The translations under genes and the position numbers were made by a program. The notes beneath the pieces were generated by a model. It was not told the origin of the DNA. It worked only from the letters and a program-made list of their open reading frames with translations, and searched no databases. A DNA stretch of 64,000 nt from Stagonosporopsis chrysanthemi (taxonomy: Eukaryota > Ascomycota > Dothideomycetes > Pleosporales > Didymellaceae). The stretch covers positions 3,262 through 67,261 of the forward strand of contig JAFISE010000003.1 in the NCBI GenBank assembly GCA_022560025.1, written 5' to 3'. This document shows, piece by piece, positions 22,571-34,627 of the stretch (the first letter of the stretch is position 1; each line of letters opens with the position of its first letter).

Positions 22571-23008
22571 CTATACGACAGGGATTGTCGAATAGGAACG
22601 CGGAACCACAAGGCCCAGAGTTGAAGCCGGGTGAACGGGGCGCGCAAAATCGTGCAATCCCATGATGGTTGGATGAAATACCCCGTTTTGGCCAGTGCTG
22701 TAGTACTCTTTGAGGGTTTGAAGAACCAGAGTGTACATCAGTCCCGCCGGTAAATGGATATTATGTTTAGAGCATCCCTTGTGATCCACAAATACCGGCC
22801 AGCAGGATTCTCCAAGGAAGTGTTGCTCAGTAGCTGCTCCTGCAATTAATAGTGCTCTCAGCAAGGCTGAGTCGTCTCTGGGAAGATATCTCTTCCACTT
22901 CTTGCAGACTTGCTGGCATCGAATCAGTTCAAAGAAAGAGGAATGACGCCACACTAATTGAGGCAGGTTTGGGGGTAAATTGTTGATCGATACAATGCTC
23001 GCAGTCAT
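22571..23008 (-). CDS. F-box-like protein, possibly with a further 3' exon
   Basis: Frame from ATG 23008 (MTASIVSINNLPPNLPQLVW), 145 codons to a stop at 22571. The first 50 residues resemble an F-box: LPPNLPQLVWRHSSFFELIRCQQVCKKWKRYLP, with the hydrophobic pattern and the VCKKW block. F-box proteins link substrates to SCF ubiquitin ligases. Another minus-strand frame at about 22249-22476 contains HPDGVPVWDFVVALREEPF, which resembles the C-terminal block of many fungal F-box-like proteins, so the true gene probably continues across an intron or is decayed. I could not fix a convincing GT-AG pair between the two parts. The frame also runs open upstream to 23119. Confidence 0.5.
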   Translation of the reverse strand: MTASIVSINNLPPNLPQLVWRHSSFFELIRCQQVCKKWKRYLPRDDSALLRALLIAGAATEQHFLGESCWPVFVDHKGCSKHNIHLPAGLMYTLVLQTLKEYYSTGQNGVFHPTIMGLHDFARPVHPASTLGLVVPRSYSTIPVV

Positions 23009-26000
23009 GCTGTGAGTAATAGTGATGAAAAGTGATTCTGGGGTGGAGAGGTAGGGAGAGAAACCGCTAAAGAATACATCGAAAACAGTCCAACCGCGTG
23101 GGACTGCCGAGATGAGCAAGGAGCACTCGTAAGTCTAGCAGGGAAATCGCATAGAACGGAAGTGAGGTGAAACCCGTTTTCCTGCCACTTATAAAGGAAG
23201 CTGCGAACCAAAGCAACACTGCATCTGAGTTGCTAGGCATGCGTGCAGTATTTGGGAAACATGTTCGACTTAGCCGCTGATGCGACACGATAGAAGACTT
23301 GCTACATCTCGCGATGTTACATCATGCTCCACAGATGAGTGCAGCCACTTCAATCATAGTAGTAAAGAAGAAAAGACCGTATATTCAATTACTATAACAA
23401 GGTAACATAGCACGTAGCGTGAACAGAGCAAAATTATCATCCGGAAGCACCATATAAGAACCTTCACTAGCAAGAAACTGATGAGTCTCGCTGCGCTCAC
23501 CAAAGCATATACGACTGGGACACCCAAGTCTCAAAGTATTTGATGTTGGTACGAATCAAACGTCGACATATTGTCAGGATGAATATGGAGGCCTTGAATG
23601 ATCCGGCCGTACAGTGGGGGCGTAGTGAGAATCGCAGGTGGCGCACGAAGGGATGCTATTGTGCCCGCCATCACATCGACGACGTACTCCGCAAGTCTGT
23701 ACGCATGACAAAGCAGATAGATTGATGTCATTGGAAACGCCGCTCTATATCGCGTCAGCTATAGTGCGTCAGTTTTCGACCGATGTATGTTACTTCATGA
23801 TTTCAAATGCGCGGGGGTATCGGAGCAGACTCGTTCAAGGCCAACACTGAAACGCGAACGGGCTTTGACACAGAGAATGCAGTTGCAAAGACCACTGTCG
23901 ATAGTAGTAGTACAAGACGATCAGGATGCGGAAGTGAGACAGACAACAAGGATCAGTAGACTTGAATCGGGCGAACGCAACGGACCAACTCGTGCTCTGT
24001 CGTGTCACTGAGTACAGCGCCGGTATGTTGGAGGCGACGGGGGAGAATGTTCTTGCTTCACTATCCGGCCTTCCACGCTTTGCAGTGCGTCCTGGCAAGA
24101 CAGCAGAACACATGGCACCCCCAGGACCAGCATTTCTGCACGAAGCACCGGAGTAAGACGTACCGTTCATCATAGGGCTGAGACGCGCATTTCACTATCC
24201 AATCACCTTCCCGGGCCGAGCACCAGGCCCATCTGTACGTATATCGCTTCGCTTCAGCTGCATGCAACATTGGCTTGCTCGCTGTGTGTAAAGCCCGAAA
24301 AGCCTGCCGTCCAGCGTTGCATTGCCTAGCCCGCCAAACCACGTCGCTGTACTCCCACCTGCTACCGTGGTCCGCCAGCCTGTCCCGTGCAAGCAAGCCT
24401 GCGGGCGTGATAACAAAGAAGGCCGAGACCTCGCTCGCGTACGTGCCTCGAAGCAGATAATGTGCCGACACAAGGGTTCGTTGGCCTACACACCATTCAG
24501 CCCTACCTTTTGTAAACACAAATGCCGCGCTGCCGCCCCGTTGCATAACGCATGTGCCGAGGCTGCCGGTCAGTCAGCCAGCGTCGTGACTGAGTTGGCA
24601 GACAGGCAGTTTGAGTCGGCATGAGGCGTTCAGCGTAGGGGTTGCAACAGCGCAATTTCTGGATCGCTGTTGTGGCTGCGGTCTGCGGATGATGCCGCGT
24701 GTTGGAGCGGCTTCACAGCAGGAGCCGACGCGCGTTGTCTGCAATGGGAGCATGCAGCCGCGAGGCAATTGGATGAAGTGGAGCAGGACATGGGTGGATG
24801 GGCTGAGACAGGAAACGTGGTATTGTCTCTGCGGGGGGCCATGTTTTTAGCAGCACAAGAGGGCGCAATATCTGTGCTACACGTGGATGGCATGATCTAG
24901 GCACGGGAATCCTACTGTGTAAGGGCCCTCTTTTCGACCACCAGGGGTCACTGCAGCATCGAAGTCGAGACTCTTGTGTGTGGATCTTGATGCTGCCTGG
25001 TTGCGGCACAGTGGGCGTTATTGTTCGCGCTGATATCACTAACGGTTGGATTTCGTCTCTCCAGAGTCCACGTTGCCAGACTTCAGGGTGCGACAGTGCC
25101 GCCGCGGGCACAATCAAGCGAGACATCCAAACTCGAACCACGGTTGTGCACATTTTCCCGTCTCATGATCTGTATGTGCTCTGTGCTCGACTGTGCGTCT
25201 CAGAGTCACCATTACACGTGCAGAGATCAGCGCATTCCGGATCTTGAGGTTGAGGATGTTTCGTGTCAGTCAATAGCCTGAGTCTGGCAAATCAAGTTGC
25301 AGTATTCGCGAGATTGCAGCCCCAACGCAGGCTGTTATGCTCGAGCACGGACGAACATGTGCTGGAAGTCTCCGTCCGGGGAGCCAGAAAGTGCCAGTAT
25401 CTCCAATTGGGCGCGTTTCGGCTTTCAACCCGCCACCTTGCCCCAGCCTTATTACAGGGCATTGATTCGTTGCTCTGCATTCACGCGCTGGCATGTTGAG
25501 GATTTTGTGACGGAACTTTGCCAATGAGCACGTGTTTCAGCAGATGCCAGGCAGACACATGAAATTCTGAACTTATCGCCAGGTCATGCAGGTTGGCGTT
25601 GAGGGTATTCAAGTTCAATTGATGCGTGAGAGAGATAGCTACGAAAGGCTAGTGGAAGGATGGAACGAACATGGGATCACACTTGGGCCATTGCTTGGTC
25701 CCGCTTCTGATCCGAGAACTCGACTACAGCGGTTCGGTCGGCGTTACAAATAACTCGATGTGGAGAGCAGCTCGTAGCTCATAACTCGCAGCTTGCAACC
25801 AAATGGGGATGGCAATATATCTCCTGTATGCAACACAGCGCGATTCTTTGTGAAATGTTAGTTGACGATGGTTGCGCACATCACAGCAAACTCGAAATGC
25901 GCTTCCATCATGGCTTTACCTTTTAAGAGGAATCTGACGATGATTCTGCGCGGGAGACCGCCGTCCTCAGCCTTACGGGAAGAGCCTCTTCGTAACAGTA

Positions 26001-29000
26001 AGCGCTTGTGCAAGTATCCCGTTCACAGAGACTCGACATTAGATGCTTGGCAGAGTTGAGTGCTTACTCTGAATCCTGGGGAAGCTTGAGGCGTTCCGAC
26101 GCATTGTGCAATTGCCATACCTCTTGTTAAATTCGTTGCATAAAAATGTCACATAAGATGCACCCAACGTAGGTCGTCAAATGCCTCAAATTTGGCTCCT
26201 ACGGCGTTCGGGTTTGCGTTCTGAATAGACCGAAACCTTCAGCGCTCGTCGGGGATGCCGGAAACGCCTCTTTGGGCAAGCGTTGCGCAAGCGCTCTCGC
26301 TCTCGAAGCTAGCACCTTTCGCTTTACCTTGTTCCGATTTGCGGGTCTGTACTTCTCTCTAAAGTCGATTGGTGCCGTGCTCGAGCCAAGTAAGGCTGAG
26401 TCTACAGCTATCCACTCCTTGTCGCGAACAAAGTTCGAGGCGACTCATTATGACGATCAGACTTCACCGGGACAGCCGGTAGCAGCTCTCACTCCTTGGT
26501 ACTTCCGGGCATTCGGGGTTTCACACCATGAAGCTCATGGGGACAGACAGGGTAAAGGTGCTGAGGGCTCGCGTAGCTTCTGGCGCTAGACGTCCTGTCA
26601 AAGGCTTGGGCTTTACATGGTAACATCTGGGGCTCAAGCTAACACATTCATGAATGCCATCATGGTGCTCTGTCCGTCTTGCAAGATGGCTTGAACAAGA
26701 CCTCGTTAAGTGCGAATGATTGATGCTGTAATTGGGGGTCGGAAAACTTGGTCGGTCGATCAGGTTTATCCGTGACTCCAAGCCCCAATACCGCGGGAGG
26801 CCTGACTGAGCACTGCACCAACCCAAGAATAGACTCTGGTGTATCCACGAATAAGCGATGTTCGGCTCCTGCCGCTGAGCCACGTACGGGCGCGTGAAGC
26901 AGCTGCGAGCTTGCCGTTGGTATTCACTCTATCACGGCTTACAGACATCTTTCCATGATGTCATTCTCGCTTGGTAGATTCTAGTGCAAGCTTTGAAGCT
27001 CATAGTTACGCGTTGCGATGAATCTGGTGATCGATTCTGTGAATTGAAGGGATTTGAGTGATGTGGCTGGTGATAAAGATGCACGATTGCACTTGTGGCA
27101 TCGAACAAAGCACTCTCCAATGACTAGTGGCCACAGCCACCAACCCTGCTGGTTGGTCTATGGCTTTCGAAGCCGTTGATGTTTAGCCTGTGAATCAGTA
27201 GCCAACATGCTCGCCCTGGGACACTTGTGACACTGAAGTGTGTAGCCTCGCGGGATGCGCCAAAAGAAGAAAGATATAATCTTGCTCTGGGTTCGATGTC
27301 ACTAACGGCTCGATATGCAGCTCAATTCTACGACATCCGGCCCCAGATGGTGAGGGCTTGTTGCAATTGGATGCCTGAATCCCCGAGATGAAGAAGCTGT
27401 GAGCTATTTGCGCGCAGCACAATAGCGCAATCAAAGAGCGTACCTGCCCAGGAAGAGCAGGTATCATTACTGAGGTTCGTAGGTTCGTTCATGCGACGCG
27501 ATGCTTGTTTCGATGCATCAGCAAACCGAGAGCTTGGATCTTATCGGCCCGCAGTGAAAGGACGCCGCGGGGTATGGGGCAGATGAATCAGCAGATCGAC
27601 ACTGTCTAATGCCGCTAGCATTTGCGCCCTGAACAGGAAGATTGTTATTCGACAAAGTCTACGGAGAGGTGTCCTGGGGCGCGGTAAGCGTACCCATGTC
27701 AGTGGTCACTCCGCTATTCGCGTTGCGAGCTAGATCTGTGACGTTATCACACCGTGCCATCGGCGCAACTTATCTCCAAAGTGCTCTCCGAACGCCGTCA
27801 CTAGGCTACTCGAGAAGGTTACAGCGAGGCAACAGGTATCGTTAGTGTTCGTACGCGGACGAAGTCGTAAAATCGAGACAACATCCTGGTCTTGTCGAAA
27901 CCTCCCCATTCGATGATCGTCAGGGCGTTGGTACCAAGGTCTGGCGCTCGATTGGTAAGTCCGAAAGGGCGCAAGTGGTGTCTCGCTCACCAATTCGCCA
28001 ACATCTCAAGGCAGACAACAAACTTGGTTTGGCACATGCATCAATGTAGTGCATCATATCAGTAGAAATGCTTTGTCACCACCTCCACTATGCGACAGCC
28101 TTGCTCACCGTTCTAGCACCGTTGAGTGTTGCGGCCGTACCCCTGAAGTCGCTTATGCTTGTCAGTTCGCTTCGATGCGTGGCTGCGGAACATCGTATGA
28201 GAGCAGTTCATGATCGGTGAACTTCCGTCGTGTTCAGCGACTCAAGTTGTGCACTGATGCGAGAGGGTGGGGTGCCGCCATGGTCAGAACGGCCTCGCCG
28301 GCTAGACACGTGTTGGTGGCCATGGTTAGTCCTCCCTCATGGTGGGGGGAAAGAGTCGAACTTCTGTGTGTGGTGACTTGCAACCTGGCCTGCATATTGC
28401 TAGTATACAGAGCGTACAGTGAAGTTGTGACTCAAGTAGCAGTTCAGTATTCGCGGACGAGCATTCCAGGCCGAGGGGTGCAGTAAACACCCCTGCCATG
28501 ATACTGAAAGCTATCTGAGGGAAAGGCATGCCGCGGCCGTGCCGATGTACATTCTCGGCATTGGCCGTGCTGTTGCCTGTGACCTGTGTTCCAGAATCGG
28601 ACCTACTTGTCTCTACTGCTGCATGAGAATGCAGCCTTACATTCACTCAGATCCTCTCACATTATCGGTCGCGAAGATATGGCGAACGATCGTCGCTCGC
28701 CGACTTGTCCAACAGTAACAACGAGTGTTATGACTCAGCAGTCCGATCGGACGTTTCGAAACGACCTCCTGACGATGCGGCGTCACCATAAGCGGGCCCA
28801 GAATATGGTCCCTCAACTGCGATACATAATGACGGGAGGGTCATGGCCACCCGCAACCCGCACGGACATGTGTCCGGATCCAAGCTCATGTGCAAGGCGG
28901 GCACTTGTCCATGTCACCGCCCCGCGAACGGTGAACCTGAAGCATGGGAGTTTAGCGACAGGAGCTTTGATACTTGCGCGACGTCAATCTGTACGTGAAC

Positions 29001-32000
29001 TGGCACTTGGATCGCGGAAATGCCGAGCGACAGGTTCATCCGCGTCGGTCCGTCCAGGTGACATTCTGTCGCGAGCTCGTCACGGCCTGATGCTGGTGAT
29101 ACGCAAAGCGCCCGGGCGGTACAAGTAGGGGCGTACATATGCAATGTGCGTATTCGCATCTGCGCAAGTGGCGGGCAACGGCGAGCTCACTGGAAGTTGA
29201 TGGTGCCATAGGGCTGTAGGGCTGTGAAGGTAGATTTGTGTTGGGAAGAGATTGCTGCCGTCATGCTCGTGGCCTTTTGGTTGATGGCGCTAAAAATAGC
29301 GTCCTGTGGCCCACGCACAGAATGGTGGCTGCTCGCTCGAGGCCACAGGCGCACTCGACAGCAAATGTCGTGTTAGCAAGCGGCTACGCGTCGCGGTGTT
29401 GTTTCGTGGACAGACGTGGTGGTTGCATTTGTCAGAAGGGCGGAGAGCGCGCAGAGAATGTGTAAAGTAACCACCGAGTAATGGGCTTTAGCAACCTTTC
29501 GCACACGTCGCTCGAAGGAGACACACCAAGCACTGGGATCCTGCAGCAGCGGTTTACATGCGCAATCAAGAGTCCCCACAGTTCGGCTCGGCTTGATCAC
29601 ATGACAGCCTCGCAAAACACGGCCTCTCGGCTTGAACTACGTACAGCGGTGTGGAAAGCGTGGTAAAACCGACCAAGTGGTTGCTTGCAGAGCAAGAGAT
29701 TCGAATGAACCATTCAGAGGCGCTACAGTGGCCCGTTGACAGGGGTTTGCAGCACAGCTAGCCGTTTGCGGGTGGCAGGTGGGTCTACCTGCAATCCAAC
29801 TCACCGCGTCTCAGTATCTTGACCTCGACATCGGCGACGACCGAATGTACACACCGTCGGGCGGAAACGATGATGTGGATCAACCCCTGGTGGAATGTCG
29901 TGCAAAAATGCGTTCTTTTGGTGGTGGGTACTGTGGATGCTGGCTGGTACTTGCGGCCGTGCTATGCGTATGGGAGGCCTAACGGTGCTAAATGCTACGG
30001 CGTTGACCGATGGGCATCAACAGGTCGTGAAGATTTGGTGTAAAATGTGTCGAGAAAACGGGGAAGCGGTTTCTAGCGAGTTGAACCGCATGTTTGCTAG
30101 CGTAACATTGCTTGCTGTGTGGTAGAGGCTTTCTGCGCACTCGATACATTTCTCGAGATAGACTTGAGGGTCTCTCGAGTACCCATTGAAGACGTATGAC
30201 GATGTGGCTCGTCTGTCTCAAAGATCTGAAATAGCCACATTGAGGCGACCACCTAGGATACTCGGCCATGATTGAGCCCTCCAGACATCTCAGTCCTACC
30301 ATGCACATGAGGTGGCGGACCAGCTGTCTCAGACGGCCATAATGTAAGGGGATTCTTTGAGAGCACTACTTGGCGATTCCGTTCGTCCAACAAGACTTTG
30401 TGAATTGCGTTGTCGACAAAACTATCAATCCTCTTGAACATTGATACTTTGAGCTCCTGGCCAAGGACGTTAAAACTGTACGAGGTGAAGAATGATCTAT
30501 TAGACTAGATATCGTGGCAGACAGCACAGGGGTGGCTTCTGGGGGCTAGAGACCATTTGACGTGGATATGGACCGCAGCTTCGACCCAATGACCTGTACC
30601 TCGGTATTATGGTTGCTTATGCAAAGTCGGCGCAATAGCTCCCATGTCGATAACCGCAATCTGCAAAGCCCTTACGGCCGAGATGATTTTGCGGAATGAA
30701 GTCGAACAAACCCAATGAGGTGCATGTAATGGCATCACCACTATCCCACAAGTAACGCCATGCACTGAAGTTGTTCCTCGGCTGAAGTACGGACACAGGC
30801 ACTCGAGACGGACACGGCGACAACCTTCCGGGCTCGTCACCTACAATGGTATCTTGGAGGATTCACCTTTGTCTTCTTCAAGGCGTGTCTCCACACGCAC
30901 GGCTTGTGGAGAGCTGAAGACCCACAGTCTGTAGGTCGAGTCTGATCAGCCCTGAAGCCACTCAAGAAGTCTGTGAGACATCATCTCCGTACCTTCGGTG
31001 ATCGAATACGTTTTGAGAAGGGGCTGTTGCCCAGCGCAGCTCAGTGGTCCTTGGGGCCTGTGTATTGAAAGATACGGTCGTAAGACAACACAGACCTGCC
31101 GTACGTCAGGGCTGAGGACTCCACTGCAACCCAGCGACTACAATACCCTGGTCTGCTATGGAGTTGATCTAAAGCTGCCGTGCTCAACATTGCTGAGTTG
31201 TAGCAGACTAGAGGAGCTGCGGGACGGAAGGCCTAGTGCTATTTCTGGCGGTAAAGGAGATGAACCCGGACCCTTGAAGCTGTACACATTAGCCTCTCAT
31301 ATCGCAGCAGAGTATGCGACCATGATTGCGCTGCGCAGAGTGGGATTGTGATGGAGTTCAGAGTATGTCACACACATAGTTTGGGGCCGGGTGCAACATG
31401 ACGTCCTTGATAGCAGCAATGGACTATGGCAAGCCATTGAGCAGCGGACAAGCAGATGGTAGTTAGGAAAAGTCTCCGGCGCCAGAGAAGCTACCTACGG
31501 ATACCCATATCAGGCAAAATGCGTACAGTGGCGCAGTAGGGTAGTGTAGGCGCAGTTACGGAGGGCCTGATTCTGAACAGAGCCCCACGATAGGTGCAGG
31601 CGCGCCAGCAAGTCGTCGCACTATGCTGGCATGAGATGGGCCTATTCACGGCCAGCGGCTTCGAGGCATTTTCCACGAGATAGTTGGGCAGGTCCATAGT
31701 AATGCTGATTGGGTCGGCGCTATGGTATCACCAGCTGGGTCAAAAGTGTCGTCGAGAACATAGGACAAGCTTCAGGCTGATTGGCCGTACCCGCACTTGG
31801 GACCGCTGTCACCGACTCTGCAGTACCCTGAAGCAACAAAGTGCTGATGCTTGCGGCGGGAGAGCGTGGGGACAGTGCGTAGGGCTGCCGTGTGAGACGC
31901 TCGTTTGATGGGTGCCTGGGGCTCAGCGTGTGGCTAGAATTTGGGAATGGCGGAAATAGGAGCCATGGTAAAGTTAGATGGCCTTACAAAGCAAGCTAAA

Positions 32001-33164
32001 AGCATCTGCGGCCAGGATGGGAAATGAGGGCTAGCCTGATGCAGGATATGGTGTCCAAAGTAGCGATCTTCTTGCGGAGGGGTTCTGGAGAGCGTGTGCC
32101 GTGTCCGCCGGACAACGGTTCCAACGGTGCGGCGCTAGGGATTTGAAATCCACCGCCGCACCGCGTCATTCAACGAGAGGCCGACGAGTCGCGGTGTGCA
32201 GCATGCCGCGAGGTTGTGCATGCGCGAGGATGCAGCGCGCCCGGCCAATCAGCGCGCCGACTGTGCGACTGCGACGATCTGGTGCAAGCCCTCAAGCCCC
32301 AGCACACTCGTGGACGGTCGTTCACCAACACCGCCCTGGGAGATATGCAGGGCGTTTCGTGCGCGCCCATTCCGGAACTCCGCCCAGGCATGCGTGCAAT
32401 TTACCCAGAAGGGCCTCCATCTGTCGAATCGCGGCCGCTGCTGCCTCTGGCCCCCAAGCAGCGGCTGCGCGCGGGGCTTGAGACGGCTGGCAGACGTGCT
32501 GCTGCTCGCTGCTCGTTGCCCGCGAGCTGCTGGCTTGCACTCGCCGCCGCCTGGTGCACACTGCAGGACAGGGCTACGCGCGGGGCCATGTGAGCGGCCG
32601 CCGAGCGCGATGATGAAGCAGCTCGCACAGCATCTAGGCGGAGATAACGACGGATCCGAAGGCACCAGGCCAAGCGCCGTAGGGCTGGTGGTGCTGGAGC
32701 AGGCGTGGGTGCGGCGCAGGGGTTTCGAGTGAACTGACCGCTGTATCGAAACGCAGACCGATCCCCAAACCTCCCTACTATGCACCCATGCATACGGCCC
32801 CCGACTTTCCCGTGCGCTGAGCCTTGTCGGCCCTCAACGTTACTGGCCCGCTACAGGCCTTGTGTCTAGCGCTATCCTAAATTTACAAAGCTGCCTGTCG
32901 GTGAAGGACAGGGTTGTATCCGCCGCAAGTAGCCCTGGGTGCATGTGAGGGCCTGAAGCTGGGGACCACAACTAGGCAGTCCGTGCTCCACTCGAACGAC
33001 TGCGGACGCATTTGACAGCCAGATAAATATACCCTGAATCCCGACTGCTTTGAGCCTCCCACCATTCATCCCACTCTCGTCCAGCCTGCCCACGCTGTAA
33101 CATCTAACTCTCCTACGTGACTTGACCCCAAAGTCCTCTCTACAGCTCTCCACAAACATCCATC
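23009..33164. other. 10-kb gene-poor region
   Basis: No open frame here has recognisable domains, consistent composition or intron structure joining it to others. The longest (161 codons at 24061-24546 minus; 180 codons at 28586-29128 plus; several of 125-178 codons on both strands at 32101-32793) look like chance frames. Base composition appears close to the rest of the window and not AT-rich, so I see no evidence of RIP-mutated transposons, and I found no terminal repeats, rRNA or tRNA. The last 150 bp before 33165 should be the bZIP promoter (AGATAAATATAC at about 33021). Non-coding RNA genes cannot be excluded. Confidence 0.5.
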
Positions 33165-34110
33165 ATGCATAGACATCAGCCATACCAGCAGTATGCCACT
33201 GCCGCACCAACCACCACAAGATACTCAGGCACATCCTCAGCCTTCTCAGCTTCAGCAAACCCCAACGAAGACTGGACCAAGATCTCAGACCTTGCCGAGC
33301 GCAGGAGGATACAGAACCGCATTGCCCAGCGCAACTACCGCAAGAAGCTCAAGAAGAGGCTCGAAGACTTGGTAAGTCGGCGCCTTGGTCACACGTCGCA
33401 CCCTCGGCACAACATACTAATCTGGTGTTAGGAGCGTCGTGCTGCATCGAGTTCAGCTTCGCCTGAGCAGAAGCCCGCAGAGCTGCAGCCACCGCAGACC
33501 TCGCCGCGCCAGGAGTTCCCTTCCCCCTCTTCTTCGGATTCTTCGTACACCACCCCTCCCGAGGACCGCATGTTCTCGCACCAGTACACTCGTCAGCTTT
33601 CCACAAGTCCGCCTCCATTCTCGGTAGCCTCGTACTCCTCATCCTACCCGGCCCCGGAAGCAGTGGCGTACTCGGTGCCATACACCACCAACTCACCGTA
33701 CCACACAATACCAACCACCCTCACACACGAGATGCCCTCATACGCCTACCTACCGCCGCCGCTCTCTTCCGCTTACCCGACCACACTACCCAGCCTTGTG
33801 CCCAGCATGAAGAGCGAATACTATGCTGAAGACGACCTCAGCCCATTCGGCGTCGGCTATGCAGCTATTGGTGGCATCGAGATCCCACCTCCTCACGCAT
33901 ACGCCGACCACAATGCTCATGTAAGGCTCCCTACCCGCCAGCCCTACTACGCATGAAACCTCATCTCTTGGACGCGCTGCAATCCCTCAACGAGCCTTCG
34001 CTGACAGCTCATGGTAGACGCCACCACTTGAGCACGACGAGTTCGGATACCCCACTACCCCAAACTCGATGCCGCGAACACCCCCTCTTCTTTCTCTTCA
34101 TGCCATGTGA
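33165..34110 (+). CDS. bZIP transcription factor
   Basis: Exons 33165-33371, 33432-33920 and 34018-34110; 262 aa. The basic region is at residues about 37-70: DLAERRRIQNRIAQRNYRKKLKKRLEDLERRA, with the NxxAQxxYR core typical of fungal AP-1-like and IDI-4-like bZIPs. The leucine zipper is very short or absent. The remainder is Pro/Ser/Tyr-rich, as in transcription activation regions. I chose the 97-nt second intron (GTAAGG...TAG) because exon 3 then reads TPPLEHDEFGYPTTPNSMPR, a C-terminal block of a kind seen in these fungal bZIPs. If the intron is retained, the protein ends after VRLPTRQPYYA instead. A basic region without a long zipper is usual in this subgroup. Confidence 0.85.
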
Positions 34111-34627
34111 GGAGTCTCTTTCCAAATTTGTGTTTCTGTTTCGTGGCCGGGCCGCTTGGCTCCGGCGCTCCTTTCTGTTATCAGCATCTTTTGTAAAGCA
34201 TTTCAGCGATCTGTTGTTTTCAGTAAGGTCCTTCGCTTGGCCCTCGAGACCTCGAGCTTTGGTGTTTTTGGCGTTTGGATGCCGGGGGAAATCCCCAGCA
34301 GAGAACTTTTGGGCCTCTGAGAAGGCAAAACCCGGTGCTGCAGCGCGCCCGCTGGGTATATGAGAAGAAACGACTATGACTATCACCCCTCACTTCAACA
34401 ATAACAAGATATGAACATTAAGACATGGTGCAGCATGTGTACCGACTCGAATGTGCAAAGGTGATCTTGCGTGTGTGTCGTATGAACGCAAGTGAAGATC
34501 TTGGATTGTGAAATCATCGTGGCACTTTGCGCGTCTGGCCTGCCAAGACTGCAACCGCGCGACGCGTGCCGTCCGGAAATCCAACGTCAGCACAAACATT
34601 GCGAGTAACAACCACCACCGCCACTCC
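34111..34627. other. intergenic, bZIP 3' flank and ORC1 promoter
   Basis: No gene supported. Contains the bZIP 3' untranslated region and the ORC1 promoter. An open frame continues upstream of the ORC1 start to 34508 but begins with residues unlike the conserved N-terminus. Confidence 0.4.

Noticed and set aside
24061..24546. 161-codon minus-strand frame in the gene-poor region
   Set aside because: Rich in Cys, Arg and Trp without structure; no homologue recognised and no intron logic.
28863..28876. CGG-N8-CCG inverted repeat
   Set aside because: An isolated short match in a gene-free region with no adjacent target promoter.
28586..29128. 180-codon plus-strand frame
   Set aside because: Composition is chance-like and no domain is visible.
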